Counted from the first letter of the stretch, positions 7,053 through 15,188 are shown. The stretch is 43,910 nt of DNA from Bhargavaea cecembensis DSE10 (GCF_000348905.1 NZ_AOFT01000021.1:1-43910); one strand, 5' to 3'. Notes: generated from the sequence alone by a model not told the origin. Made by a program: numbers and translations.

Positions 7053-8648
7053 ATGTCAGGTACTATACTCTCGATCCTGCCGCCGATTATTGCCATCGTC
7101 ATGGTACTGATCACAAAGCGTGTTCTTCTCTCGCTCGGCACGGGGATCATTGCGGGCGCGCTGATTGTTGCCTCGTTCAGCCCGCTGGAATCACTCCAAG
7201 CGTTCTGGACGGCGCTGACGATCACTTTCTGGGACGGCGGCCTGAACACGTATAACATATTCATCACGCTGTTTGTCATCCTCCTCGGTGTTCTGACGGC
7301 ATTTGTCAGCCTGTCGGGCGGAAGCCGGGCATTTGCCGAATGGGCGACAAAGCGCATCCGGACCCGCCGGGGGGCAAGGCTTCTTCCGGTATTTCTGGGA
7401 ATCCTGATTTTCGTGGATGATTACTTTAATGCGCTGGCCGTCGGGCAGATTGCACGTCCTGTCACGGACAGCCACAAGATCTCCCGGGCCAAGCTGGCAT
7501 ACTTCATCGACTCGACGTCTGCACCGATCTGTGCGATCGCCCCGATCTCCAGCTGGGGTGCCTATCTGATCGGAGTCATCGGGACCATCCTCGCGGGTGC
7601 TTCTGTCGTCTCCTACTCGGCGCTCGAGGCTTTCCTGCTCATGATCCCGATGAACTTCTATGTATTTGCTACCCTGGTCTTCGTGTTTTTTGCGGCCATC
7701 ACCAACTTTGATTTCGGCGAGATGCGCAAGCATGAACGCCGGGCGATCGAAAAAGGGGAACTGTTTGATCCGAACAAGGCAGTGCCGGGTGAGCTAAAGG
7801 AAGAGTTCCCTGTCCACAACAACGGACGTGTCATGGATCTCGTGCTTCCGATCATCACACTCGTCGCTGTCACATTCGGCGCAATGATGCTGACAGGCTA
7901 CAGGGGAAGCATGGCTGAATATGGCAGTGCGGATATCTGGACCATCTTTGAGATGACCGATGTGCCGCTGTCGCTTCTTTCCGGCGGCATAGCCGGTGTT
8001 GCGGTTGCACTGATTCTCTTCATGACCCAGCCGGGGAAAGAAGACTTCCGGAAAACAGACTTTATCGTCCCCGCATTCATCAGCGGTGTCAGGGCGATGA
8101 TGCCTGCAGTGTCCATCCTCATTCTTGCATGGGCTCTGACGTATCTGATCGGCGAACTCGAGACAGGTGCCTATCTGTCCGGTGTTGTCGAACGTGCCAA
8201 CATTCCTGCGGAACTTCTTCCGGCGATCATGTTCGTTCTTGCCGGCGTCATGGCTTTCTCCACGGGAACGTCCTGGGGATCGTTCGGCATCCTGCTTCCG
8301 ATTGCGGGTGAAGTCATGCTGAACGCAGCACCCGAGATGCTGATCGCATCGCTGGCCGCGGTACTCGGAGGAGCGGTATTCGGTGACCACTGCTCGCCGA
8401 TCTCCGACTCGACCATCATGTCGTCGACCGGAGCGGGCTCCAACCATATCGACCATGTCGCCACCCAGCTGCCTTATGCACTGTCCAGCGCCGCCATCGC
8501 AACAATCGGCTATGTGGTCATGGGGCTGACAGATTCTCTTGCAATGGGGCTTACGACCGTAGCGGTCCTGCTCGCGGCTGTGATTGTATTCTGGATGATG
8601 AAGGGGCGAACAGCCACTCCAGCCATGCATGAACATACAGGTAATTGA
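7053..8648 (+). CDS. NhaC-family Na+/H+ antiporter-like transporter, predicted lysine carrier (LysW type)
   Basis: This is a 531-residue polytopic membrane protein with 12 or more hydrophobic segments, of the NhaC branch of the ion-transporter superfamily. Family blocks include ILIFVDDYFNALAVGQIARP, the FIDSTSAPICAIAPISSWGA helix break and the FGDHCSPISDSTIMSSTGA motif. Relatives exchange Na+ for H+ or couple it to an organic solute. A lysine riboswitch directly upstream makes lysine the likely solute: comparative work on L-box regulons proposed such NhaC relatives as lysine transporters (LysW). The coupling ion and direction are not shown by the sequence. A plain Na+/H+ antiporter (YuiF-like) is the alternative. 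The ATG follows ATGGAGGAATTAGATT. It forms a single-gene transcript closed by a terminator. Confidence 0.88.
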   Translation: MSGTILSILPPIIAIVMVLITKRVLLSLGTGIIAGALIVASFSPLESLQAFWTALTITFWDGGLNTYNIFITLFVILLGVLTAFVSLSGGSRAFAEWATKRIRTRRGARLLPVFLGILIFVDDYFNALAVGQIARPVTDSHKISRAKLAYFIDSTSAPICAIAPISSWGAYLIGVIGTILAGASVVSYSALEAFLLMIPMNFYVFATLVFVFFAAITNFDFGEMRKHERRAIEKGELFDPNKAVPGELKEEFPVHNNGRVMDLVLPIITLVAVTFGAMMLTGYRGSMAEYGSADIWTIFEMTDVPLSLLSGGIAGVAVALILFMTQPGKEDFRKTDFIVPAFISGVRAMMPAVSILILAWALTYLIGELETGAYLSGVVERANIPAELLPAIMFVLAGVMAFSTGTSWGSFGILLPIAGEVMLNAAPEMLIASLAAVLGGAVFGDHCSPISDSTIMSSTGAGSNHIDHVATQLPYALSSAAIATIGYVVMGLTDSLAMGLTTVAVLLAAVIVFWMMKGRTATPAMHEHTGN

Positions 8649-8651
8649 GTC

Positions 8652-8679
8652 AAAAGACAGGGAAACCCCCTGTCTTTTG
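8652..8679 (+). terminator. Terminator after the lysine-riboswitch transporter
   Basis: AAAAGACAGGG pairs with CCCTGTCTTTT over a short loop and gives a T-rich 3' end just after the stop codon. The flanking A and T tracts make it look bidirectional. Confidence 0.8.
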
Positions 8680-8716
8680 TTATGGGCAAATATCCTGTCG
8701 AAAAATGAAAAAGACT

Positions 8717-8745
8717 TTGACTTCATATTTCAGGGTCGTTATACT
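8717..8745 (+). promoter_or_regulatory. Sigma-A promoter of the NSS symporter-MetS pair
   Basis: TTGACT (8717-8722) and TATACT (8740-8745) are spaced by 17 nt. The transcript should start near 8752, leaving a leader of about 85 nt that shows no strong terminator hairpin. Confidence 0.75.
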
Positions 8746-8838
8746 TATAATAGCTTTAAAGATGTCAGAATAAAATAAATCTTCCCGTTTATTAAAAATC
8801 AGGGGGATGGGCGGGGAGAACCATCAAGGGGGATCAAT

Positions 8839-10368
8839 ATGGGACAGCGTTCACAATGGGGGACGAGGGCCGGCTTTATTCTGGCTGCAGTAGGGTCTGC
8901 GGTCGGCCTGGGGAACATCTGGCGTTTTCCTTATGTCGCCTATGAAAATGGCGGCGGGGCATTTTTCATTCCTTATCTATTCGCGCTTCTGACAGCCGGA
9001 ATCCCAATTCTGATCATGGAGTTCACGATCGGACAGAAGTACCGGGGCTCAGCACCGCTCTCCTTCTTCCGCATGGAAGGGAAAAAGGCCGAATGGCTCG
9101 GCTGGTGGGGTGTCTTTGTCGCTTTTGTCATTTCCACCTATTATTCAGTGATCATCGCATGGGCGATGAAATACACGGTCTATTCGTTTAACCTTCAGTG
9201 GGGAGACGACACGACGGGCTTCCTGTTTGGCGATGTGCTGAACCTGGCAGATACACCGGGGCAGGTCGGCGGATTCGTGCCGGGCGTCCTGATCCCGCAT
9301 ATTCTTGTGTGGATCATCGTGTTCGGCATCCTGTTTGCGGGGGTCAAGAAGGGAATTGAGTTTGCAAACCGGATTTTCATCCCGGCACTCGTCATCGTCT
9401 TCCTGCTGATTGTCATCCGGGCGGTCACGCTGCCTGGCGCTCTGACCGGGCTTGAGGCATTCTTCAAGCCGGATCTCAGCCAGCTTGCGAACGGCACCGT
9501 CTGGGTAGCGGCCTACGGCCATATCTTCTTCAGTCTCTCGATCGCATTCGCAATCATGATCACGTACTCGAGCTATCTGCCGAAAAAATCGGATATCACG
9601 AACAATGCCTTCATCACCGGCTTTGCGAATTCCGGGTTCGAGCTTCTTGCGGGAATCGGCGTCTTTGCAGCACTCGGGTTCATGGCTGTCCAGAATAACG
9701 TGCCTGTTGACGAAGTGGCTACGGCCGGCGTCGGGCTGGCCTTTGCGGTATTCCCGCAGATCATCAATGAGTTCCCGGGCATGAACGCCCTGTTCGGCGT
9801 CCTGTTCTTCCTGTCTCTCGTATTGGCGGGACTCACATCGCTCATATCGATCTGTGAGACGTATGTGGCAGGCCTTTCAGAGAAGCTGGGGATTTCGCGG
9901 AATAAGGCGGTCCTCTTTGGGGCAGGTCTGGCCTCGCTGATCTCGCTGCTGTTCTCGACACGCGGCGGACTCTACTTCCTGGATGCGGCCGACTATTTCA
10001 TCAACCAATTCGGCGTCGCCTTTATCGGGCTGATCGAAGTCATCGCGGTTGCCTGGATCTTCCGCAAGCTTGACGTATTCAAGGAACATGCAAATCCGAT
10101 GTCCGATATCCAGATCGGGGGATGGTGGAAGTTCTCCCTGACCGTGATCACGCCTCTGGTGCTTGGCTATATGATGTTCGATCTGTTCCGGACGAATCTC
10201 GGCAAGCGCTTTGACACAGAAACCGGCAACTATGAAGGGTATTCGGATGCCTTCATCCTTGGCGCCGGATGGTCGGTAGCCATCGCAGCACTTGTCCTCG
10301 GTATTCTGTTCACCCTGTTCAAATGGAACAGACATGCACTTGAGCCATATGACAGAGACCAATCATAA
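8839..10368 (+). CDS. Sodium-dependent NSS (SNF) family transporter, MetP-like large subunit
   Basis: This 509-residue protein is a neurotransmitter:sodium symporter family carrier with a LeuT fold and about 12 hydrophobic segments. The TM1 signature GSAVGLGNIWRFPY carries the backbone break that binds Na+ and substrate, and SLSIAFAIMITYSSYLP lies in the conserved TM6 region. It imports amino acids with Na+. The clue to its subtype is the 34-codon MetS-type gene 12 nt downstream: in Corynebacterium glutamicum MetP and MetS form a methionine/alanine importer. Methionine or alanine is therefore the best guess, by analogy. The start is preceded by AAGGGGGATCAAT. A second NSS gene in this window (29604-30932) lacks such a partner and looks like a different subtype. 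Confidence 0.92.
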   Translation: MGQRSQWGTRAGFILAAVGSAVGLGNIWRFPYVAYENGGGAFFIPYLFALLTAGIPILIMEFTIGQKYRGSAPLSFFRMEGKKAEWLGWWGVFVAFVISTYYSVIIAWAMKYTVYSFNLQWGDDTTGFLFGDVLNLADTPGQVGGFVPGVLIPHILVWIIVFGILFAGVKKGIEFANRIFIPALVIVFLLIVIRAVTLPGALTGLEAFFKPDLSQLANGTVWVAAYGHIFFSLSIAFAIMITYSSYLPKKSDITNNAFITGFANSGFELLAGIGVFAALGFMAVQNNVPVDEVATAGVGLAFAVFPQIINEFPGMNALFGVLFFLSLVLAGLTSLISICETYVAGLSEKLGISRNKAVLFGAGLASLISLLFSTRGGLYFLDAADYFINQFGVAFIGLIEVIAVAWIFRKLDVFKEHANPMSDIQIGGWWKFSLTVITPLVLGYMMFDLFRTNLGKRFDTETGNYEGYSDAFILGAGWSVAIAALVLGILFTLFKWNRHALEPYDRDQS

Positions 10369-10380
10369 GGGGGAAGTTCC

Positions 10381-10485
10381 ATGAGCGGATCGGCGATTTT
10401 CATGATGATCCTCGGCATTCTGATCATCTGGGGCGGCCTTGCGGCAAGCATTGCAAACGCAGTCACCAAAGCCAAAAAACGTTAA
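10381..10485 (+). CDS. MetS-type small subunit of a methionine/alanine NSS transporter (34 aa)
   Basis: This 34-residue ORF starts at ATG 10381 after AAGGGGGAAG and ends with TAA at 10483-10485. The product begins MSGSAIFMMILGILIIWGG and ends NAVTKAKKR: one hydrophobic helix (residues about 5-26) and a basic cytoplasmic tail. That is the pattern of MetS, the tiny subunit that MetP needs in C. glutamicum, and it sits 12 nt after the symporter stop, followed by a terminator. Sequence, size and position all agree. Genes this small are easily missed in annotation. Confidence 0.88.
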   Translation: MSGSAIFMMILGILIIWGGLAASIANAVTKAKKR

Positions 10486-10490
10486 AACGG

Positions 10491-10517
10491 AAGCGTCCCT
10501 TTATGGGGCGCTTTTTT
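10491..10517 (+). terminator. Terminator after the NSS-MetS operon
   Basis: AAGCGTCCC pairs with GGGGCGCTT (one G-T pair) over a short loop, followed by a T run. It ends the two-gene transcript. Confidence 0.85.
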
Positions 10518-10551
10518 CACGCCTGGCGCTTCCGGCACCCTTCACTGGCTG

Positions 10552-10580
10552 TTGTCCCGGCTTGTCCATTGTGTTACATT
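10552..10580 (+). promoter_or_regulatory. Possible promoter of the lipA operon
   Basis: TTGTCC (10552-10557) and TACATT (10575-10580) are spaced by 17 nt, about 45 nt before the lipA start. Both boxes are four-of-six matches, so this is a moderate call. Confidence 0.5.
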
Positions 10581-10626
10581 GACAACAGTGAGCATTTTCA
10601 AAACAGAGAGAATGGAGCCGATGGCG

Positions 10627-11556
10627 ATGACATCATGCAAGCCTGGAAACGAGCACATCCGAAAGCCGGATTGGCTAAAAATCAAGCTGAACACCAATGA
10701 GAACTATGTCGACCTGAAAAAGATGATGCGCGAGAAAGGTCTGCATACCGTCTGTGAAGAGGCACGCTGCCCGAACATCCACGAGTGCTGGGGCGAGCGC
10801 AGAACGGCCACATTCATGATTCTGGGTGCCGTCTGCACGAGGGCCTGCCGCTTCTGTGCGGTCAAGACAGGACTGCCGAACGAACTTGACCTGGCCGAGC
10901 CGGAACGCGTAGCGGATTCAGTCGCCCTGATGAACCTCAAGCACGCCGTGATCACGATGGTGGCACGCGATGACCAGCGCGACGGGGGAGCAGGCGTGAT
11001 GGCAGAAACCATCCGGGCCATCCGCCGCAAAAACCCGTTCACCACGGTTGAGGTGCTGCCGTCCGACCTTGCAGGTGATTACGACAGCCTGAAAACACTC
11101 ATGGACGCCAAGCCGGATATCCTGAACCACAACATCGAGACCGTCCGCCGCATGACTAAACGGGTTCGTGCACGGGCTACCTATGACCGTTCCCTTGAGT
11201 TCCTGCGCCGGGCGAAAGAGATGCAGCCTGACATTCCGACGAAGTCCTCGCTTATGGTCGGCCTCGGCGAAACTTGGGAAGAAATCATTGAGACGATGGA
11301 TGATCTCCGAGCAAACAATGTGGACATCATGACGATCGGACAGTACCTCCAGCCGACGAAAAAGCATATTGCCGTGCAGAAATACTATACGCCGCAGGAA
11401 TTTGGCGAGCTCCGCAAGATCGCCATGACGAAAGGCTTCTCCCATTGCGAAGCAGGCCCTCTGGTGCGCAGCAGCTACCACGCGGATGAGCAGGTCAACG
11501 CGGCCGCCCGAGAGCGTCAGCGCCGCGGCGAAAGTGAACTTGCCGTCCAATCCTGA
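10627..11556 (+). CDS. lipA: Lipoyl synthase LipA
   Basis: This 309-residue radical-SAM enzyme inserts two sulfur atoms into the octanoyl chain on lipoyl domains, using one auxiliary [4Fe-4S] cluster as the sulfur donor. The auxiliary cluster ligands are [12 protein letters not shown] and the SAM-cluster ligands are CTRACRFC (CX3CX2C); the RSSYHADEQ motif near the C-terminus supplies the conserved serine ligand. The whole sequence is very close to Bacillus LipA. The frame is open back to 10552, but ATGs at 10612, 10621 and 10627 compete; 10627 has GGAG at 9 nt and gives the usual N-terminus ([19 protein letters not shown]). It leads a probable operon with yutD, yutE and yutF, as in B. subtilis. 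Its need for Fe-S clusters fits the Fe-S assembly genes 4 kb away. Confidence 0.97.
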   Translation: MTSCKPGNEHIRKPDWLKIKLNTNENYVDLKKMMREKGLHTVCEEARCPNIHECWGERRTATFMILGAVCTRACRFCAVKTGLPNELDLAEPERVADSVALMNLKHAVITMVARDDQRDGGAGVMAETIRAIRRKNPFTTVEVLPSDLAGDYDSLKTLMDAKPDILNHNIETVRRMTKRVRARATYDRSLEFLRRAKEMQPDIPTKSSLMVGLGETWEEIIETMDDLRANNVDIMTIGQYLQPTKKHIAVQKYYTPQEFGELRKIAMTKGFSHCEAGPLVRSSYHADEQVNAAARERQRRGESELAVQS

Positions 11557-11570
11557 AAGAAGGAACGTAT

Positions 11571-11915
11571 ATGATCAAGATCGAAAACACCGAGTATGAA
11601 GTGGTCAGGGATTACCGGGATGCCCTTCAGGAAGATGCGCTTGAGTCCCGCTACAGCGAAATCCTCACCAAGTATGACTACATCGTCGGTGACTGGGGCT
11701 ATGGCCAGCTCCGGCTTCGCGGATTCTTCGACGATAAAAATCCGAAGGCGACCATTGCGACGAAAATCAGCACACTCGAGGATTATCTGTACGAGCACTG
11801 TAACTTTGGCTGTGCCTATTTTGTACTGAAGAAAATCCCGAAGCCAAAGGGGAGTCCGAAAAAACAGGACGACCGGCCAGAAAAGGAACAGGATGACCCG
11901 CAAAACGGCGAATAA
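11571..11915 (+). CDS. yutD: YutD-like protein (DUF1027)
   Basis: This 114-residue soluble protein matches the YutD/DUF1027 family found next to lipA in Bacillales. The core is YSEILTKYDYIVGDWGYGQLRLRGF followed by the FNFGCAYF-like block NFGCAYFVLKK, described here in two parts: a mixed alpha/beta body to about residue 88, then a charged Lys/Asp/Glu-rich tail. The start follows AAGAAGGAACGTAT and lies 14 nt after the lipA stop. The function is unknown. A weak 6-bp hairpin (AACCCG/CGGGTT) with a short T tract lies just past the stop and may lower read-through to yutE. Confidence 0.85.
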   Translation: MIKIENTEYEVVRDYRDALQEDALESRYSEILTKYDYIVGDWGYGQLRLRGFFDDKNPKATIATKISTLEDYLYEHCNFGCAYFVLKKIPKPKGSPKKQDDRPEKEQDDPQNGE

Positions 11916-11957
11916 CCCGTTGCGGGTTTTCGTCTTGTACCGACAGGAGGAATCATC

Positions 11958-12410
11958 ATGTATTTTATCGACCGAAACAAAGTGGAAAAGACCGCATCCC
12001 ATATGGAGCATCTATTTAATGTGTTCGACAACCGCTCCGATTGGTCGGACAGCCCGGCCGGAATGCTGGCACAGGAACGCATCGCCCATAACCTGATTGA
12101 AGCGGTGATCGACATCGGCAATACGCTGATCGACGGTTTCATCATGCGGGATCCCGGCAGTTACGAAGACATCATTGATATTCTTCTGGATGAGAAAGTG
12201 ATTGAAGCGGATATGGAGTCGCCGCTAAAAGAGCTGATCGGGCTGAGAAAGATGATTGTCCGTGAATTCATGGATGTCGACTCCGCCGAAGTGGAGCGTG
12301 TGCTGGACAAGACGCTTCCGGCCCTCCGGCGTTTCCCGGACTCTACCCGACGCTATCTTGCCGAGGAGCTCGGTCCGGTCTCCGCATTTCTTCCGGAGGA
12401 CAATGAATGA
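11958..12410 (+). CDS. yutE: DUF86/HepT-like protein YutE with altered RNase motif
   Basis: This 150-residue all-helical protein belongs to the DUF86 (HepT-like, HEPN) family. The segment LAQERIAHNLIEAVIDIGN followed by RDPGSYEDIIDIL is typical. Active HepT toxins carry an RX4-6H motif (for example RNxLVHxY); here the matching place reads GLRKMIVREF, with Arg where His is expected. No nucleotidyltransferase (MNT) antitoxin gene lies nearby, and the gene is locked into the lipA operon, overlapping yutF by 4 nt (ATGA). A housekeeping role rather than a toxin is inferred. The ribosome-binding site AGGAGG precedes the ATG. Confidence 0.87.
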   Translation: MYFIDRNKVEKTASHMEHLFNVFDNRSDWSDSPAGMLAQERIAHNLIEAVIDIGNTLIDGFIMRDPGSYEDIIDILLDEKVIEADMESPLKELIGLRKMIVREFMDVDSAEVERVLDKTLPALRRFPDSTRRYLAEELGPVSAFLPEDNE

Positions 12411-13174
12411 GGGAATATCAGGCCTGGTGCTTTGACCTGGACGGCACGGTCTATCGCGGAAAAGAACCGATACCGGAAACAGTCCGCTTTATCCGCGGTC
12501 TGAGGGAGAAGGGGGCCGGCGTGTTCTTCGTGACCAACAACTCCGCGCTGACACCAGAACAGCAGTCCGAGAAGCTGGAGGGGATGGGCATCACAGCCGC
12601 TCCTGAAGAAATCATGACCTCATCGGTTGCGACGGCGGAACATCTGCTGAAAAATCACGGCGCTCTCCCGGTCAGCATGATCGGAGAAGAGGGTCTCCGA
12701 ACGGCATTGGAGTCGGCAGGCCACCGGATTGTACGGGAATCTCCGGATGCCGTTGTTGTCGGCATAGACCGGGAAATCACATACGGGAAACTCGCCGACG
12801 CTTCGCTTGCGGTGTCTGCCGGCGCCCTATTCGTCGCCACGAACAGTGACAAAGCCTATCCGACGGAACGTGGCCTTGTGCCCGGAAACGGGGCGTTTGC
12901 CGGCCTGATCGAGCTTGCGACCGGTGTCAGCCCGTTTTATATCGGCAAGCCGTCTGTTCCGATGCTGGAGACACTGGCCGACCGGCATGGACTGAAAAAG
13001 GAAGAGATGATCATGGTCGGGGACAACTACGAAACCGATATTATGGCCGGAATCCGCTTCGGAATTGAAACCGTGCATGTGGATACAGGCGTCACGCGGA
13101 CAGAGGACCTGGCGAAATTCGGGGAACAGCCGACATACGCCCTGAGGACGCTGGACGGATGGACAGAAAACTGA
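12407..13174 (+). CDS. yutF: HAD-superfamily phosphatase YutF (NagD-like, subclass IIA)
   Basis: This 255-residue HAD hydrolase shows motif I FDLDGTVYRG (nucleophile Asp and acid Asp), motif II FFVTNNSA, and motif IV MVGDNYETDI with the conserved Asp pair; the Lys of motif III is in YIGKPSVPM. The cap domain is of the C2 type typical of NagD and p-nitrophenylphosphatases. It should dephosphorylate small phosphorylated metabolites in the cytoplasm; the physiological substrate is not known. Its ATG overlaps the yutE TGA by 4 nt, indicating coupled translation, and a strong terminator begins at its stop codon. Confidence 0.92.
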   Translation: MREYQAWCFDLDGTVYRGKEPIPETVRFIRGLREKGAGVFFVTNNSALTPEQQSEKLEGMGITAAPEEIMTSSVATAEHLLKNHGALPVSMIGEEGLRTALESAGHRIVRESPDAVVVGIDREITYGKLADASLAVSAGALFVATNSDKAYPTERGLVPGNGAFAGLIELATGVSPFYIGKPSVPMLETLADRHGLKKEEMIMVGDNYETDIMAGIRFGIETVHVDTGVTRTEDLAKFGEQPTYALRTLDGWTEN

Positions 13175-13206
13175 AAAGCGCAATGCCGGATCGGCATTGC
13201 GCTTTT
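13174..13206 (+). terminator. Bidirectional terminator between yutF and yuzB
   Basis: A perfect 15-bp stem (AAAAGCGCAATGCCG with its complement) with flanking A and T tracts lies between two convergent genes and can end both transcripts. Confidence 0.9.
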
Positions 13207-13223
13207 ATCTATATGGAATTGCA

Positions 13224-13466
13224 TCAGAACAGCGGATTCTCTTCGATAAAACGGTAGATGTTTTCCTTTAGTTCATCCGGCGTCTCGCCTTCGACGATCT
13301 CGCCGTTGACGACCGCGTAAAGCGATTCGGCACATTGAGAGCAGAAGCTGAGGCAGCCGTATTCAAGGACATCGAGATTCGGGTCCTGCTCGAGTTCCTC
13401 GAATGTTTTCTGTGAACCGCAGGCCATGTTGCTCATGCAGAATTCTACGATCGGATTCACAAACAT
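13224..13466 (-). CDS. yuzB: YuzB-like protein (UPF0349, DUF1450)
   Basis: This 80-residue protein matches the YuzB family. Four cysteines stand out: FCMSNMACG near residues 9-16 and [10 protein letters not shown] near residues 36-45, a pattern seen in thioredoxin-like [2Fe-2S] ferredoxin folds, so metal or Fe-S binding is plausible but unproven. The start follows AGGAGAGGTGA. The neighbours are NDH-2-like flavoproteins and Fe-S assembly genes, which suits a redox role by inference. Its promoter lies at 13486-13514 on the minus strand. Confidence 0.88.
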   Translation of the reverse strand: MFVNPIVEFCMSNMACGSQKTFEELEQDPNLDVLEYGCLSFCSQCAESLYAVVNGEIVEGETPDELKENIYRFIEENPLF

Positions 13467-13485
13467 TCACCTCTCCTACCCGGAA

Positions 13486-13514
13486 ATCGTACTCCTTTTT
13501 ATGTCCTCAGTCAA
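13486..13514 (-). promoter_or_regulatory. Promoter of yuzB
   Basis: On the minus strand TTGACT (13509-13514) and TACGAT (13486-13491) are spaced by 17 nt, a short distance before the yuzB start. It stands back to back with the yutJ promoter. Confidence 0.6.
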
Positions 13515-13526
13515 TTAAACGGCTTA

Positions 13527-13555
13527 TTGTGAAACCTCTCACATTCCGATATAAT
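13527..13555 (+). promoter_or_regulatory. Promoter of yutJ
   Basis: TTGTGA (13527-13532) and a perfect TATAAT (13550-13555) are spaced by 17 nt. The leader to the yutJ ATG is about 50 nt. Confidence 0.75.
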
Positions 13556-13611
13556 GGCGATGGAACGCAAGAATTATGAACGAATATTGAACTTCATCAA
13601 AGGAGATTATC

Positions 13612-14679
13612 ATGAAGAAACTAGTCCTGTTAGGCGGCGGCTACGGTAATATGAGGGTTCTGCTCCGCCTCCTGCCCAATCAACTTCCTGAGGACCGTGA
13701 AATCATCCTGATCGACCGGACGCCGTTTCACAGTCTGAAAACCGAGTTCTATGCGCTTGCAGCGGGGACGGTGCCGGATGCGGAAGTGCGGGTCGACTTT
13801 CCTGAGCACGAACGCCTCCGGACGGTCACTGCAGAAGTCGTCGACATCAATATGGATGAAAAATGCGTGTATCTCGACAATGGCGACAGTATCCTTTATG
13901 ACGACCTCGTCATCGGTCTCGGCTGCGACGATAACTATCATGATGTGCCGGGTGCAGCGGAATATACGCACAGCATCCAGACCATCCGCAAGTCGCGTGA
14001 TACATATCGTGAAGTTCTGGGTCTGTCCGGAGGCGCTACGGTCGCCATCGTCGGTGCCGGCCTGAGCGGCATCGAAATCGCAAGTGAACTGCGCGAGAGC
14101 CGCCCGGACCTGAACATCAAGCTCTTCGACCGGGGCCCGCGTATTCTCCGCGACTTCCCGGAGCGTCTCAGTAATTATGTGCAGAGCTGGTTTGATGAAA
14201 ACAACGTAGAAGTCATCAGCAACTCGAACATCACAAAAGTCGAACCCCATCTGCTGTACAACCACGAAAATTCAATACCGGCAGATGCGGTCGTATGGAC
14301 TGCAGGCATCCGGCCGGTCGAAATCGTGCGCAATCTGGAGGTCGAAAAGGCGGGAGGCGGCCGCGTCGTCCTCACTCCGCACCACAACATTCCCGAATAC
14401 GAAAACGTCTATGTGGTCGGTGACTGCGCCGCGCTTCCTCACGCACCGAGTGCTTACCTGGCTGAGGAGCAGGGCGAGCAGATCGTCAAGGTGCTGAAAA
14501 TGCGCTGGAACGGCGAAACCCTGCCGGAAAAAATGCCGGAAATCAAACTCCAGGGCATCGTCGGATCCCTCGGCAAGAAAAAAGGCTTCGCCTTCCTCGC
14601 CGACCGCACCGTCACCGGCCGCATCGCACGCCTGCTGAAGTCAGGTATCCTCTGGATGTACAAATGGCATAACGGTTAA
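13612..14679 (+). CDS. yutJ: NDH-2-like NAD(P)/FAD-dependent oxidoreductase YutJ
   Basis: This 355-residue flavoprotein has two Rossmann folds. The N-terminal LVLLGGGYGNMRVLL is the FAD dinucleotide-binding loop, VAIVGAGLSGIEIASEL (about residue 145) is the NAD(P)H loop, and YVVGDCAALP is the second FAD contact. It resembles type II NADH dehydrogenases, which pass electrons from NADH to quinone at the membrane face, and is about 50 residues shorter than the second homologue at 16145-17362. Whether it reduces quinone is unproven for YutJ. The ATG follows AAAGGAGATTATC. A stem-loop at 14686-14716 closes the gene. Confidence 0.9.
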   Translation: MKKLVLLGGGYGNMRVLLRLLPNQLPEDREIILIDRTPFHSLKTEFYALAAGTVPDAEVRVDFPEHERLRTVTAEVVDINMDEKCVYLDNGDSILYDDLVIGLGCDDNYHDVPGAAEYTHSIQTIRKSRDTYREVLGLSGGATVAIVGAGLSGIEIASELRESRPDLNIKLFDRGPRILRDFPERLSNYVQSWFDENNVEVISNSNITKVEPHLLYNHENSIPADAVVWTAGIRPVEIVRNLEVEKAGGGRVVLTPHHNIPEYENVYVVGDCAALPHAPSAYLAEEQGEQIVKVLKMRWNGETLPEKMPEIKLQGIVGSLGKKKGFAFLADRTVTGRIARLLKSGILWMYKWHNG

Positions 14680-14685
14680 ATTTTT

Positions 14686-14718
14686 CCGGAATCGCACAAA
14701 TGCGGTTCCGGATTTGTG
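14686..14718 (+). terminator. Weak terminator after yutJ
   Basis: TCCGGAATCGC pairs with GCGGTTCCGGA (one G-T pair) over a 6-nt loop, followed by only TTTGTG, so the U-tail is imperfect. Confidence 0.5.
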
Positions 14719-14785
14719 ATATGTAAAAAATTATCGATGTGGCATGGTTCCGGCTAAGGCAACGCCCGCGAACTAGCGGGCGGAA

Positions 14786-14829
14786 GAAAAAACTGTAGAC
14801 AAGGGCATTATGCATGCATTGTCTACAGT
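14786..14829 (-). terminator. Terminator of yuzD
   Basis: An 11-bp perfect inverted repeat, ACTGTAGACAA with TTGTCTACAGT, is followed on the minus strand by TTTTTT. It lies about 30 nt after the yuzD stop. Confidence 0.85.
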
Positions 14830-14858
14830 CCAACACTCTTTATACTGGATTGGAAAAA

Positions 14859-15188
14859 TCAAGCCTCCGCCGTAAACCCATGCTTCTCTAGTTCCCTGAA
14901 TACCGGCTTCAGCTGGATATAGCCTTCGCCGACAACTTCTCCGCCGATCATGACAAGCGGATAGAAGAACTCATCATCCCGCACGCGTTCTGCGATGTCG
15001 GCCCGAACCGGATCCTCGATCGGCTTCTCTATATCGATATAATCGATCTGGAACGGCTGTCCCGGATACTTCCTGGTAATGGCGGCCTGGAGCCATTCAT
15101 ATGTATCTTTCGAAGAGGGTGCATTCACACAGCTTGCGCAGATGACATCGGCACCGTATACTTCGATATTGATCCCTTTTTCATTCAA
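14859..15188 (-). CDS. yuzD: YuzD-like thioredoxin-fold protein (DUF1462)
   Basis: This 109-residue protein matches YuzD/DUF1462. The N-terminal strand is followed by VICASCVNAPSSKDTYEWL, where two cysteines (CASC) occupy the place of a thioredoxin CXXC active site, and the late GEVVGEGYIQLKPVF is also typical of a glutaredoxin/thioredoxin-like fold. The start is a TTG at 15186-15188, 8 nt after GGGGGGA; no in-frame ATG is better placed. It is divergent from the Nfu-type gene (15269), and such pairing suggests a link to Fe-S cluster biogenesis, which is inference. Confidence 0.87.
   Translation of the reverse strand: MNEKGINIEVYGADVICASCVNAPSSKDTYEWLQAAITRKYPGQPFQIDYIDIEKPIEDPVRADIAERVRDDEFFYPLVMIGGEVVGEGYIQLKPVFRELEKHGFTAEA

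Noticed and set aside
7794-8726. A 310-codon minus-strand open frame over the NhaC-type gene
   Set aside because: The translation is rich in Arg, His, Cys and Asp with no domain, and it crosses a terminator. It is a shadow of the + strand gene.
11958-12410. A HepT/MNT toxin-antitoxin module
   Set aside because: The key His is missing and there is no nucleotidyltransferase gene next to it; the operon context is housekeeping.
14765-14785. GC-rich hairpin CGCCCGC/GCGGGCG before the yuzD terminator
   Set aside because: It has no T tail in either direction. It may support the neighbouring terminator but is not a separate feature that I can defend.
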